Source of the DNA: a virus
IMG/VR virus record: IMGVR_UViG_3300025598_000232
Span: 1 to 20,288 of that record
DNA: 20,288 nt
Direction: 5' to 3' (one strand)
The notes below the pieces were generated by a model, which searched no databases, was not told the origin of the DNA, and saw nothing but the letters and a program-made list of their open reading frames with translations. A program made the translations under genes and the position numbers. This document shows positions 1 through 7,017 of this stretch, piece after piece (the stretch's first letter is position 1; each line of letters opens with the position of its first letter).

Positions 1-2
1 GT

Positions 3-743
3 ATGAAGAAACTATTAACATTCCTCGCATTAGCATTAATCGCAATCGTTGTAAAAGCTGCTCCAGTTAGCGGTGACTTAGATCTCGGATTTACATCAAA
101 GTTAATCCAGCAGGGTCAATTAGTCGGCACTAACTATGCAACAGCTGGCGTTGGTACAAATGTATACGGCATTGATCTTGCTGTAACAGCATTTGACAAG
201 GTCAGTTCAACAACCACCTACTCGACTGCTGTAGTTGCTGGTAAATCAGTAACAACTGCAACAACCGATGCATCTGGTCTAAAGCGTGTTTTTCTCGATG
301 CCGGTTACAAGTTCACGTCTCCTCTCGCTGACTTAACACTCGGTGCTGAGTTAAGACATATTAGCTCGACAGAAACCACAGGTACTAACCATAACTTCTT
401 ACCATTTGTTAAATTAAGTGGTAGCTGGTTCGGTGGTCATCTTAACTGGCAAGGTCGCGCACTTAACGATACAGTTAATCGTAGCAACAATTATGAATTC
501 GGTGTCAACACACCAATTAATACATTTGGTGCTCTTAAAGTTGTTCCAGCACTAGTTGTTGGCTTTAATGATCCAGGTGCTGCTACAATTGCTGCTCTTA
601 AGAACGTTAAGAAATATTATCAACCAGGAATTGGTCTTGAGTTCCACGGTGTAGCTGCAAATCTATTTGCACAACGTACCGACTTAACGAGCTCTGCTAA
701 CCAGATTACCGGTTATAATGTTGGTTACAAATTCAAGTTCTAA
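3..743 (+). CDS. Exported outer-membrane beta-barrel-like protein
   Basis: The 246-residue protein starts with a classic Sec signal peptide: K2-K3, a hydrophobic stretch over residues 4-17, and a plausible cleavage site V-K-A19/A20. It has no cysteine near that site, so it is not a lipoprotein. The mature part is rich in Gly, Asn, Thr and aromatic residues in alternating short strands. It ends in Y-K-F-K-F, the terminal-Phe signature recognised by the BAM machinery, so insertion in the host outer membrane is inferred. The family was not identified; small porin-like barrels are the nearest general match. Arg codons are mostly CGT and the gene looks less AT-rich than its neighbours, which would fit high expression. 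A strong terminator follows the stop. The ATG lies only 2 nt from the window edge, so its promoter is not visible, and the start is chosen by the signal peptide. A virion role cannot be excluded. Confidence 0.75.
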   Translation: MKKLLTFLALALIAIVVKAAPVSGDLDLGFTSKLIQQGQLVGTNYATAGVGTNVYGIDLAVTAFDKVSSTTTYSTAVVAGKSVTTATTDASGLKRVFLDAGYKFTSPLADLTLGAELRHISSTETTGTNHNFLPFVKLSGSWFGGHLNWQGRALNDTVNRSNNYEFGVNTPINTFGALKVVPALVVGFNDPGAATIAALKNVKKYYQPGIGLEFHGVAANLFAQRTDLTSSANQITGYNVGYKFKF

Positions 744-775
744 GACCTAGAACAGTTCACACCTAACAAACATCT

Positions 776-805
776 AACCCCTCACTTCGGTGCAGGGGTT
801 TTTTT
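776..805 (+). terminator. Rho-independent terminator with UUCG tetraloop
   Basis: The stem AACCCCT/AGGGGTT is extended by CAC/GTG around a C-UUCG-G tetraloop, with one bulged C at 793, and is followed directly by a run of T through 805. It lies 33 nt after the stop of the barrel-like gene and ends that transcript. On the minus strand the same hairpin is not followed by a T run, so it should act mainly in the plus direction. The last codons of the converging minus-strand gene lie inside it. Confidence 0.9.
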
Positions 806-1006
806 ATGTTCGTCAATATGGAACTGAAGTGCTCTATTAAGTTTGTGTGAAAACTTTTCAGGTGTAATACCTGCTTTTTCTTGCAAAGCAATCTCTGCTT
901 TAAGAGCTTTCAAAAATCCTTCTGATAAATTAAAGTTTTTAGGGTAGAACATGCGCTGTTCTTTTTTAATCATACCATAAGATTCCATTAATTCGAAAAA
1001 CGTCAT
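782..1006 (-). CDS. Small hypothetical protein, 74 aa
   Basis: This 74-residue soluble, charged protein has two probable helices, around residues 1-20 and 27-64, and no recognisable domain. I do not recognise the family. The ATG at 1006 is supported by a perfect T4-type late core TATAAATA exactly 5 nt upstream, with no Shine-Dalgarno sequence. Its last seven residues (K-K-T-P-A-P-K) are encoded by the stem-loop of the terminator of the converging barrel-like gene, so that part of the sequence is constrained by RNA structure. It stands alone on the minus strand, separate from the structural block, and faces the 164-aa gene divergently. Confidence 0.7.
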   Translation of the reverse strand: MTFFELMESYGMIKKEQRMFYPKNFNLSEGFLKALKAEIALQEKAGITPEKFSHKLNRALQFHIDEHKKTPAPK

Positions 1007-1011
1007 ATTAG

Positions 1012-1019
1012 TATTTATA
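1012..1019 (-). promoter_or_regulatory. T4-type late promoter core TATAAATA
   Basis: The minus strand reads GTATAAATAC-TAAT-ATG, a perfect match to the T4 late-promoter octamer, with 5 nt between its last A and the ATG at 1006. By T4 geometry (octamer about -13 to -6) transcription would start at the A of the ATG, giving a leaderless mRNA. The motif is seen directly; its activity and the start point are inferred. Confidence 0.75.
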
Positions 1020-1040
1020 CTTACCTTATGAATATACCCT

Positions 1041-1070
1041 GTATAAACATGAAAAATCCAATGTTTATAC
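1041..1070. repeat. Perfect 10-bp inverted repeat in divergent intergenic region
   Basis: GTATAAACAT and its exact complement ATGTTTATAC are separated by 10 nt (GAAAAATCCA). The repeat lies midway between the divergent genes starting at 1006 (minus) and 1122 (plus). It could be an operator for a dimeric regulator, or a pair of outward-facing late-promoter variants, since each arm holds TATAAACA, close to TATAAATA. No T run follows either arm, so a terminator is unlikely. Confidence 0.65.
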
Positions 1071-1087
1071 TTGATTAAGTAGAAATA

Positions 1088-1096
1088 TGGTATAAC
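1088..1096 (+). promoter_or_regulatory. Possible extended -10 promoter for the 164-aa gene
   Basis: TGGTATAAC matches the extended -10 form TGnTATAAT with one mismatch, 25 nt before the ATG at 1122. The only -35-like hexamer, TTGATT at 1071-1076, is spaced 14 nt away, which is too close for a standard sigma-70 promoter. This would suit an early or middle gene read by the host polymerase. It is a weak call. Confidence 0.35.
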
Positions 1097-1121
1097 ATAG
1101 TACCTGTAACCAATATAAACT

Positions 1122-1616
1122 ATGTCTAAGGAAGAATACGTAAAATTACAGGCTGTTATTGCAGCTTTACAAAAAACTGTAGAAGATCAAGAAAAGATCG
1201 ATGAAATCCTCGATCTATTAAGCAATGCTACTGTAGCTGTTGATGAAGCAGCTAAATCAGAAGAAGAAGCAATTGACCCTTCTGAAGAAACAGGTAACGA
1301 TGAAGAAGGCGAACCAAAGCCAAAGCAACAATTCGTTATGCTTGTATCTGATACTACCGGCATTATTACTAAAGACTTGGTAGGTTGGGTATTACAGATT
1401 CCAGAGGATGATGATGTAGTTACTGTTATTGACTCTATCAAGAATGGTGCTTACAACTTTAACGCTTCTAAGAAAGGCCAAAAGTATCCAGTATCGTCTA
1501 TTGGTCAAGCAATTGCTAACGTACCAAATAAGTTCTTTAAGACTAATAATCTAAAGATTAAGACAAAAGAGCCTGTACAGATTATTACTACTAATAACGT
1601 ATTACCGAGGTCTTAA
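1122..1616 (+). CDS. Acidic hypothetical protein with coiled-coil N-terminus, 164 aa
   Basis: I do not recognise the family. Residues 1-45 are heptad-like and probably helical or coiled coil. Residues 40-65 are a Glu/Asp-rich, probably disordered linker ending in a Lys-Pro hinge. Residues 69-164 look like a small globular domain (start K-Q-Q-F-V-M-L-V-S-D, core G-W-V-L-Q-I-P-E-D-D-D) with a more basic C-terminal half. The start is the only reasonable ATG; no clear Shine-Dalgarno precedes it. The gene is transcribed against the tail block, and its stop overlaps the spike gene's stop by 4 nt at TTAA (1613-1616). The layout of helical N-terminus, acidic linker and compact C-terminus would suit a scaffold or adaptor, but no function is assigned. 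Confidence 0.75.
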   Translation: MSKEEYVKLQAVIAALQKTVEDQEKIDEILDLLSNATVAVDEAAKSEEEAIDPSEETGNDEEGEPKPKQQFVMLVSDTTGIITKDLVGWVLQIPEDDDVVTVIDSIKNGAYNFNASKKGQKYPVSSIGQAIANVPNKFFKTNNLKIKTKEPVQIITTNNVLPRS

Positions 1617-3820
1617 GTACCAGGCACCATCGCCGGTCCTGCAACATTAGAACCAGGACCGTTCGGGTAGTTAATAGGTGATCCCTCCACACCAACTGAA
1701 TAAAGTGAAGGTGGAGGAACACCCACTGTAGGTACTCTTCCGTCAAAGCGAGGTTCTGCATTAATAGCTACAGCATCAGAGCTTCCGATAACTGAAGCAG
1801 CATAGGTATTAAATTCGTTAGGTCCTGGTACTACTACTCCGTTTACCGCTGGCTTGTTCTTAAGTGTAAGAGGTATATTCTTAAACACATGAGAGTGAGG
1901 TTGTGCTATAGTTAGCATACCAGTACCTAAACTGTTAAGTGTGATAGTACCGGTAGTTATTGAAAGATTGACAAATTGAGGTTGTGTAGCACCGATTTGA
2001 GAAGCACCGCTAAATACTTTTAATTCAGGTATAATTACACCAATTGTACCGTATGGGTCAGCGCCTATTATATTCCACCCACCTGCAGGTTGACCTGTCA
2101 GGCCAGCTTCATTTACTACTGGTCCTTGAGCAACAATTTGAGTGTTTTCGGTAACTTGATACTCGATAGGGGCTGTAATATGGTTTACGAATAATTCTCC
2201 TTCTACATAAGCACCGCCACCAATAATAACGTTCTTTGAAACACCTAATGTACTATCTACAACAACTTGTCTATCAAGATTGCTCTTTAGTACTAAGGAA
2301 TCACCATTAATAGTTACTACACTACCGTCTATAGATACTTGACCTCCATTAGCACCTACATTAATTTGGTCACCCCTTACATCTACTATACCACCCATCA
2401 TCTTTAGGTTACCAGTAGTTTGTATTGATGCTCCACCCGCTCCAGATTGTACTTTAAACCTGCTTGTAGCAAATATATCTAAATTACCACCAGGCATATC
2501 TGGAACAAATAGTTCCTTATAAGGTGCGATAATTTCTGTAATAGGTTGAAAATATCCTGCTGCAATATTAGGAGAAACACTAGTTACGAGGTTTAAACCG
2601 TTAACAAGATCAGGTACATTGGTATAAGCCTGAGCTGTATTTTGTACTAAACCAACTGTAATAACCTTATGTTTTGCAATAAACTCAAAACTATTACCAC
2701 CAAACCCCATTTGTTTTTCTTGTGGTGTAATAGCAGAAAGAGTTTTAGTTAGTATTGATTGTATTTGTGTTGGGTCTGTTACTCCACTTAATTGAGAATA
2801 CGACTCATACCAACTGTTTATTGCATCAAAGTTAAAGTTACCAACCTTAAGCCAATGATCTCCTTGTACAATATAATCATTGTCTCTACCTACAAATGTA
2901 CTATTATTACCGTTTACTGTTTCAAACTTATCTGCTAAAGTTAATAACTGTAAGTTCTTAGGGTTAAATAAAGAAGTAAAAGCATTATTTAACTCATAAT
3001 AACCACCACCGAAATGAGTTACTTTGTACGATTCTCTATCAGTAGTGTTAATAATCTCTATTGCTGCACCGCGCTGGTTGATAACCATCTTATTACGGTA
3101 GGTAGAGTTATCTGATGTAACATTGGTGCTCTTATTTTCATATACACCGGGATAATCAGGATAAGAACCATCTCCAGACTTAAATATACTGTTAAAATCT
3201 TCTTGACCGAATGCAGCACCAAAATATCTTGGATGCATTGGCATACCGTCTTTAAAAAACACCCAAACATGGGCACCTACATTTGGTATAGAAAATACAC
3301 CCTTTGCAGCATTTGAATAAGTAGAAGGCTTGTATGTACTTGAATTTTCATTTGCATATTGGCTTAATATTTTAGACGTATTACCAAATGCATCACTTAC
3401 AGGATTGCTTTCATAAACTGCCCCCGGTTTTCCACCTTTATTCTCAGGATCTAAACTATTAGCAGAAGCTGTATTACTAAAATTGGTACCTGGTTGACCG
3501 AAAATTAAAGGAGCATCTGAAACTGAATTAGTATCTGATGCAGCATTATAATAACCCGTAGCACTCTGGCCTATAATTGGACTTACAAATTCAGCCCAAG
3601 GTAATTCGTCTCTTAATTGAGGTAATATATTGCTTAGATTTTCTCCACCTGGAGAACCTGGTACTGCAAATGTTTGATCAGTTTTTAATTGATTCCATTT
3701 ATTATAAACATTGTTAGTAATATATGGTACCCATACTTTAATCCTACCACGATGTTCAGGGTCATTGTTTTGTACTACTATACCCAAATATATGCTAAAA
3801 TATAACTCTTGATCTCTCAT
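1613..3820 (-). CDS. 5: Baseplate central spike, gp5/VgrG-like, no lysozyme domain
   Basis: This 735-residue protein is the likely trimeric membrane-piercing spike under the hub. Residues 9-34 (Y-L-G-I-V-V...D-P-E-H-R-G-R-I-K-V-W-V-P) and about 172-203 (S-I-P-N-V-G-A-H-V-W-V-F-F) are the two signature blocks of the gp5/VgrG OB-fold. From about residue 440 to 560 short strands alternate with Gly/Asn/Asp turns, typical of the triple-stranded beta-helix of such spikes. H642-S643-H644 is an HxH motif like the iron-binding tip motif of P2 gpV and phi92 gp138, although about 90 residues follow it. T4 gp5 carries a lysozyme domain between OB fold and needle; here I see no lysozyme motif. The gene starts 1 nt after the preceding stop (TAA-T-ATG), suggesting translational coupling, and has no terminator before the convergent gene. 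Confidence 0.85.
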   Translation of the reverse strand: MRDQELYFSIYLGIVVQNNDPEHRGRIKVWVPYITNNVYNKWNQLKTDQTFAVPGSPGGENLSNILPQLRDELPWAEFVSPIIGQSATGYYNAASDTNSVSDAPLIFGQPGTNFSNTASANSLDPENKGGKPGAVYESNPVSDAFGNTSKILSQYANENSSTYKPSTYSNAAKGVFSIPNVGAHVWVFFKDGMPMHPRYFGAAFGQEDFNSIFKSGDGSYPDYPGVYENKSTNVTSDNSTYRNKMVINQRGAAIEIINTTDRESYKVTHFGGGYYELNNAFTSLFNPKNLQLLTLADKFETVNGNNSTFVGRDNDYIVQGDHWLKVGNFNFDAINSWYESYSQLSGVTDPTQIQSILTKTLSAITPQEKQMGFGGNSFEFIAKHKVITVGLVQNTAQAYTNVPDLVNGLNLVTSVSPNIAAGYFQPITEIIAPYKELFVPDMPGGNLDIFATSRFKVQSGAGGASIQTTGNLKMMGGIVDVRGDQINVGANGGQVSIDGSVVTINGDSLVLKSNLDRQVVVDSTLGVSKNVIIGGGAYVEGELFVNHITAPIEYQVTENTQIVAQGPVVNEAGLTGQPAGGWNIIGADPYGTIGVIIPELKVFSGASQIGATQPQFVNLSITTGTITLNSLGTGMLTIAQPHSHVFKNIPLTLKNKPAVNGVVVPGPNEFNTYAASVIGSSDAVAINAEPRFDGRVPTVGVPPPSLYSVGVEGSPINYPNGPGSNVAGPAMVPGT

Positions 3821-3821
3821 A

Positions 3822-5042
3822 TTATGTAGGATATTTCATTGTGTTTATATTTAATACAGAAGAATTACCGGTATTGCTGATATTGCCACTATTAATTACC
3901 ACTGCACTATTATTAGTTAATGAAGATAGTGTGCTTTCAGATTGCTGAGTTAGAGCAGATGTAACTCCATTTTGAGTAACAATCTTATTAAGGTTTTGTA
4001 CATCTGCAGTGCTTTTAATAGATAATGTTGTAGCCGCTACTGTACCAACTGTAGCTGTTATGTTACCAACGCTACTTGCAATAGTATTTGTTGCAGCTAA
4101 AGCACCTTGAGCAGTGCTTACTACTGATTTAGCAAGTGTACTTGCAGCTTGTATATTACCGATAACATTACTTACCGCAGGCATATCAGGTACATATGCA
4201 CCTACTAATTTGCTTATAGATGGTAAGGTAACTTTAGGAATTAAATTCTGTACCTTTATCATAGCATCAGACAATAAACGACCTGGTGCTTTTATAATGT
4301 TATTAGTTTTATCTACAATTGAAGATAAGCCCTCTATGTTATAGGTATGAGACCAGCTAGAAGGTACTACTAAGTTACCGGTAATATGAGTAGAGAATGG
4401 TAATTTGTTCTTCAACGCTCCAACATCACTTGTAATAGTGCTCTGTAACGAACCAGCTATACCCTTTATAGCGTTAACTTGTTGTAAGAATGTACCCTTT
4501 AAAGGTCCAAAATTAGCTGGGGTATAGCCATTGAAATTAGTTTGTATACTAGAATTTAACCCTTTCATAACACTTAACAACCGGTTTGGTATTTTATGAG
4601 ATATGCTCGGACTTACAGCGTCGTTACCATATGTAGGATCGGTAGGATCATCTGTCTCTGGAGCATATGTAAGTGTACCTACTGAATCAGAAAAATCTTG
4701 ATACACTCCAGGCGAATCTAACTTAAGCTGTGATGTAACTGATGGATGAGAGTAAAACATCGCATTATCCCACCACCCGTTAAACCACTGAGGGTCAAGT
4801 GCAGATAAAGATTTGTTTATAGAAAAAACCGGATTAGGTGCATATACAGCTAAGCACGGATCGTTTAAATGATTGAATAAATCTATTTTCGAACCTATAG
4901 GGTTAGATGAAAAACCTGTACTATAATCTGCTTTAGCTATACCTTGTTCACTTTCATAACCTAATGCAGTATAACCAGGTAGTAGTATTTTACTACTATA
5001 GTAGTCAAATGTTTGTATTACCTGTGTTGCACTTAAAGCCAT
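3822..5042 (-). CDS. Uncharacterised baseplate-region protein, 406 aa
   Basis: I do not recognise this protein. The first 120 residues are rich in aromatics (W-F-N-G-W-W around residue 87) and Pro, suggesting a compact domain. The middle (about 150-290) has amphipathic helices, and the last 110 residues are Ala/Ser/Thr/Asn-rich with low complexity and repeated short helical stretches (A-L-A-A-T-N-T, T-V-G-T-V-A-A-T). It has no signal peptide or strong membrane segment. It lies between hub (gp27-like) and spike (gp5-like) genes and probably shares a transcript with the spike gene, so a hub- or spike-associated role is the contextual guess. A late-promoter element GCTTAAATA lies exactly 5 nt before its ATG and overlaps the stop of the hub gene. 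Confidence 0.8.
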   Translation of the reverse strand: MALSATQVIQTFDYYSSKILLPGYTALGYESEQGIAKADYSTGFSSNPIGSKIDLFNHLNDPCLAVYAPNPVFSINKSLSALDPQWFNGWWDNAMFYSHPSVTSQLKLDSPGVYQDFSDSVGTLTYAPETDDPTDPTYGNDAVSPSISHKIPNRLLSVMKGLNSSIQTNFNGYTPANFGPLKGTFLQQVNAIKGIAGSLQSTITSDVGALKNKLPFSTHITGNLVVPSSWSHTYNIEGLSSIVDKTNNIIKAPGRLLSDAMIKVQNLIPKVTLPSISKLVGAYVPDMPAVSNVIGNIQAASTLAKSVVSTAQGALAATNTIASSVGNITATVGTVAATTLSIKSTADVQNLNKIVTQNGVTSALTQQSESTLSSLTNNSAVVINSGNISNTGNSSVLNINTMKYPT

Positions 5043-5047
5043 ATGTT

Positions 5048-5055
5048 TATTTAAG
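5048..5055 (-). promoter_or_regulatory. Late promoter core CTTAAATA
   Basis: The minus strand reads GCTTAAATA-AACAT-ATG, with 5 nt between core and start codon. The TAA inside the core is also the stop codon of the hub gene (5051-5053), so one sequence ends a gene and probably begins a transcript. The same nine bases GCTTAAATA precede the gene starting at 8301. Confidence 0.65.
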
Positions 5056-6637
5056 CTATATTATTATCAATGTTAATATTCTCATTAGCGTGTACACGTA
5101 CAGCGGTAATGTTGTTAGTATAATCGGTATCTGTGAATTTATGTACTACCTTATAAACCATCCATTGGCCAAGTAATTTATCACTATATTCATTTAGAAC
5201 CCCACCACTTTCACTTTCAACACTAATAAACGTACTTGCTTCCCGTATTACAGAACCTATTGCTTCAAAGTTTAAAGAAGTATTATAAAATACAGCTCCT
5301 GCTAATAAAAAGTTACGAGCTTCAGCCAATTGACTGATCTTGTCAGGACTTAACGAATGTACATTTCTTACTGAATGAGTATCAGTTTTAGTCTTGTTTA
5401 GAGTCAATAAAGTATCTGGCTTAGAATATAATTTAAACTTATTAGTATAATTTATATCAATAAAGTTCTTTACACTCTCAATAGTATTATTAGCAAAGTC
5501 TACGCTAAATGTTTTATTTTTATGATTATTACTATAACAAGGTGTTGTTATTAGTTCAAACGCATTGTCTATAGTAGACATATCTACTATATGTAAGTTT
5601 TTTATAGTACTTGTGATGGGGTTTTGATAATTAGTGTATAGATAAGAAGTCGAACGTACAGGAGAGTTAGGAAGTGCAAAAGAGTATTCGTTGCCTCTAT
5701 CCCCTGTTTGATCCGCTACTGTAATAATTTCTCTTTGTAAGTCACCTGCTTCTGGAACTGCTATACCTGGTCTAGTACTAGCACTACTCTTAACAGCTCT
5801 AGAAAAGAAATTACTATAAGAAACTAACCTCCATTGTTTAGTGAATCTGGTACGAGAAAGTATACATGGATCAGCTCCGCCGTTGCTACCTATTTGAGAG
5901 CTTACATGCTTTTTGATTAGATACTCTAAACTATTAGCAGCAGTATAGTTTGCTGGTGCAGTATAAAATATCTTGCTCGATCCTACATCCCAATCCTTAT
6001 TAAACACTGGTGCAGGGTTAATATAGTTTTGTAAACTCTTATTAATTATAAGTTTTATAACATTACCCGTATTAACCAATTTCTGTTCATCAGTTGCATA
6101 AGCAGGTACAATACTTGCAGGTAATAGTTCATTCGAAGAAACAGGTAAATTGTACTCAGACATTATTTGATGTTCATATTCCCACAAATAAAGCTTTAAT
6201 TGCTTTTGCTTAGATGTTTCACCTACAATTTCTTTACGATCATATATAGAGAATGCATACGACATACCCCATACGTCATAATCGATTTGCAAATTGCTAT
6301 CCTTTAAAGTATCATCATCAATCGGTTTAATAGCTATATACACAATATCTCTACCATCGTTTCTAAACTTATAGTACTTGTCCGGGGTATCGCTAGAGTA
6401 TAGCTTTTTTTCAAACAAGTTATCTGGATTTTTTATTGTAAGAGCAGCTACCCTATACCAATCTCTACTATCTTCTTCTATTTCTAAATCTACAACACTT
6501 GCAAGGTTTAATTGAAATCTATTACCCTGCAAATTGTCAAATACAATATCTATCTGGTATTTTTGACCATTATATATTCTTGTATTAATCTCATTTAATT
6601 GAGGATTATTATTGACTAATGTTGTTGCTATAGCCAT
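5051..6637 (-). CDS. 27: Baseplate hub protein, gp27-like
   Basis: This 528-residue protein fits the hub that joins the spike trimer to the tail tube. The N-terminal part (about 25-130) has a tube-like beta pattern with V-D-L-E-I-E-E-D and a W-G-M-S-Y-A-F-S-I-Y-D segment. The C-terminal segment, residues about 490-520 (G-Q-W-M-V-Y-K-V-V-H-K-F-T-D-T-D-Y), is the motif seen at the end of gp27/gpD-type hub proteins. T4 gp27 is about 390 residues; here the middle (about 250-420) is larger. The ATG directly abuts the gp53-like gene's stop (TAAATG), so it is probably translated by coupling. Position just upstream of the spike gene, with one gene between, supports the call. Assignment is by motif and context rather than by strong overall identity. 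Confidence 0.65.
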   Translation of the reverse strand: MAIATTLVNNNPQLNEINTRIYNGQKYQIDIVFDNLQGNRFQLNLASVVDLEIEEDSRDWYRVAALTIKNPDNLFEKKLYSSDTPDKYYKFRNDGRDIVYIAIKPIDDDTLKDSNLQIDYDVWGMSYAFSIYDRKEIVGETSKQKQLKLYLWEYEHQIMSEYNLPVSSNELLPASIVPAYATDEQKLVNTGNVIKLIINKSLQNYINPAPVFNKDWDVGSSKIFYTAPANYTAANSLEYLIKKHVSSQIGSNGGADPCILSRTRFTKQWRLVSYSNFFSRAVKSSASTRPGIAVPEAGDLQREIITVADQTGDRGNEYSFALPNSPVRSTSYLYTNYQNPITSTIKNLHIVDMSTIDNAFELITTPCYSNNHKNKTFSVDFANNTIESVKNFIDINYTNKFKLYSKPDTLLTLNKTKTDTHSVRNVHSLSPDKISQLAEARNFLLAGAVFYNTSLNFEAIGSVIREASTFISVESESGGVLNEYSDKLLGQWMVYKVVHKFTDTDYTNNITAVRVHANENINIDNNIA

Positions 6638-7015
6638 TTATTGACTCTGAGTTATTTGTTGTAATATAGCTGAAACATATGCAGGTGTTAATATTTTTAG
6701 GGTAGTACCTGCTTTTGGAAACTGTATAGGGTTTTGTATATTGTTAGTACAACATATTAACCACCACAGCTGCGGAGTGTTGTAAGCTTTTTGAGAAATT
6801 AAAGTCCATGGCATGTAATCAGTAGTTACAGTAAAAATGTTATATGTACTATTATCTAAGTCGCTCGGTATATTAACTGTACCTAGCAAATTATAAAAAT
6901 AATTTTGTTGTGTACTGTACACATTTGCAGTGTAAACATTAAACAGATTCTCTAAGTTTAATAAACTTAGATTCTGTAAACCAGTAATATTGTTTTGTTT
7001 TTGTCCGGTTTCCAT
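6638..7015 (-). CDS. 53: Baseplate wedge protein, gp53-like
   Basis: The 125-residue protein carries a LysM-like segment of the kind found in T4 gp53 and related wedge proteins. Residues about 60-100 read T-V-T-T-D-Y-M-P-W-T-L-I, then K-A-Y-N-T-P-Q-L-W-W-L-I-C-C-T-N-N-I-Q-N-P, then a short strand K-A-G-T-T-L-K-I-L. This is the usual sequence of a short binding repeat, Trp-Trp and Asn-x-Ile-x-x-Pro. T4 gp53 is about 196 residues, so this is a short form with a reduced N-terminal part. It would clamp wedges around the hub in the inner baseplate. Its start lies 2 nt after the stop of the gp48/gp54-like gene (TAA-AC-ATG), and the hub gene follows with no gap, so the three form one coupled unit. 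Confidence 0.75.
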   Translation of the reverse strand: METGQKQNNITGLQNLSLLNLENLFNVYTANVYSTQQNYFYNLLGTVNIPSDLDNSTYNIFTVTTDYMPWTLISQKAYNTPQLWWLICCTNNIQNPIQFPKAGTTLKILTPAYVSAILQQITQSQ

Positions 7016-7017
7016 GT

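Noticed and set aside
1187-1441. Minus-strand open frame opposite the acidic 164-aa protein
   Set aside because: Its Ser-rich composition is the reverse of the acidic codons; it has no start signal and no separate support.
3058-3276. Second minus-strand frame inside the spike gene
   Set aside because: The spike frame covers the OB-fold motifs here, and the alternative frame shows no recognisable domain.
1613-3820. Lysozyme domain in the spike, as in T4 gp5
   Set aside because: I looked between the OB fold and the beta-helix for a lysozyme-like catalytic motif and saw none; the intervening segment shows no such domain.
4114-4344. Plus-strand open frame opposite the 406-aa protein
   Set aside because: It lies fully inside a well-placed minus-strand gene of the structural block, without start signals of its own.
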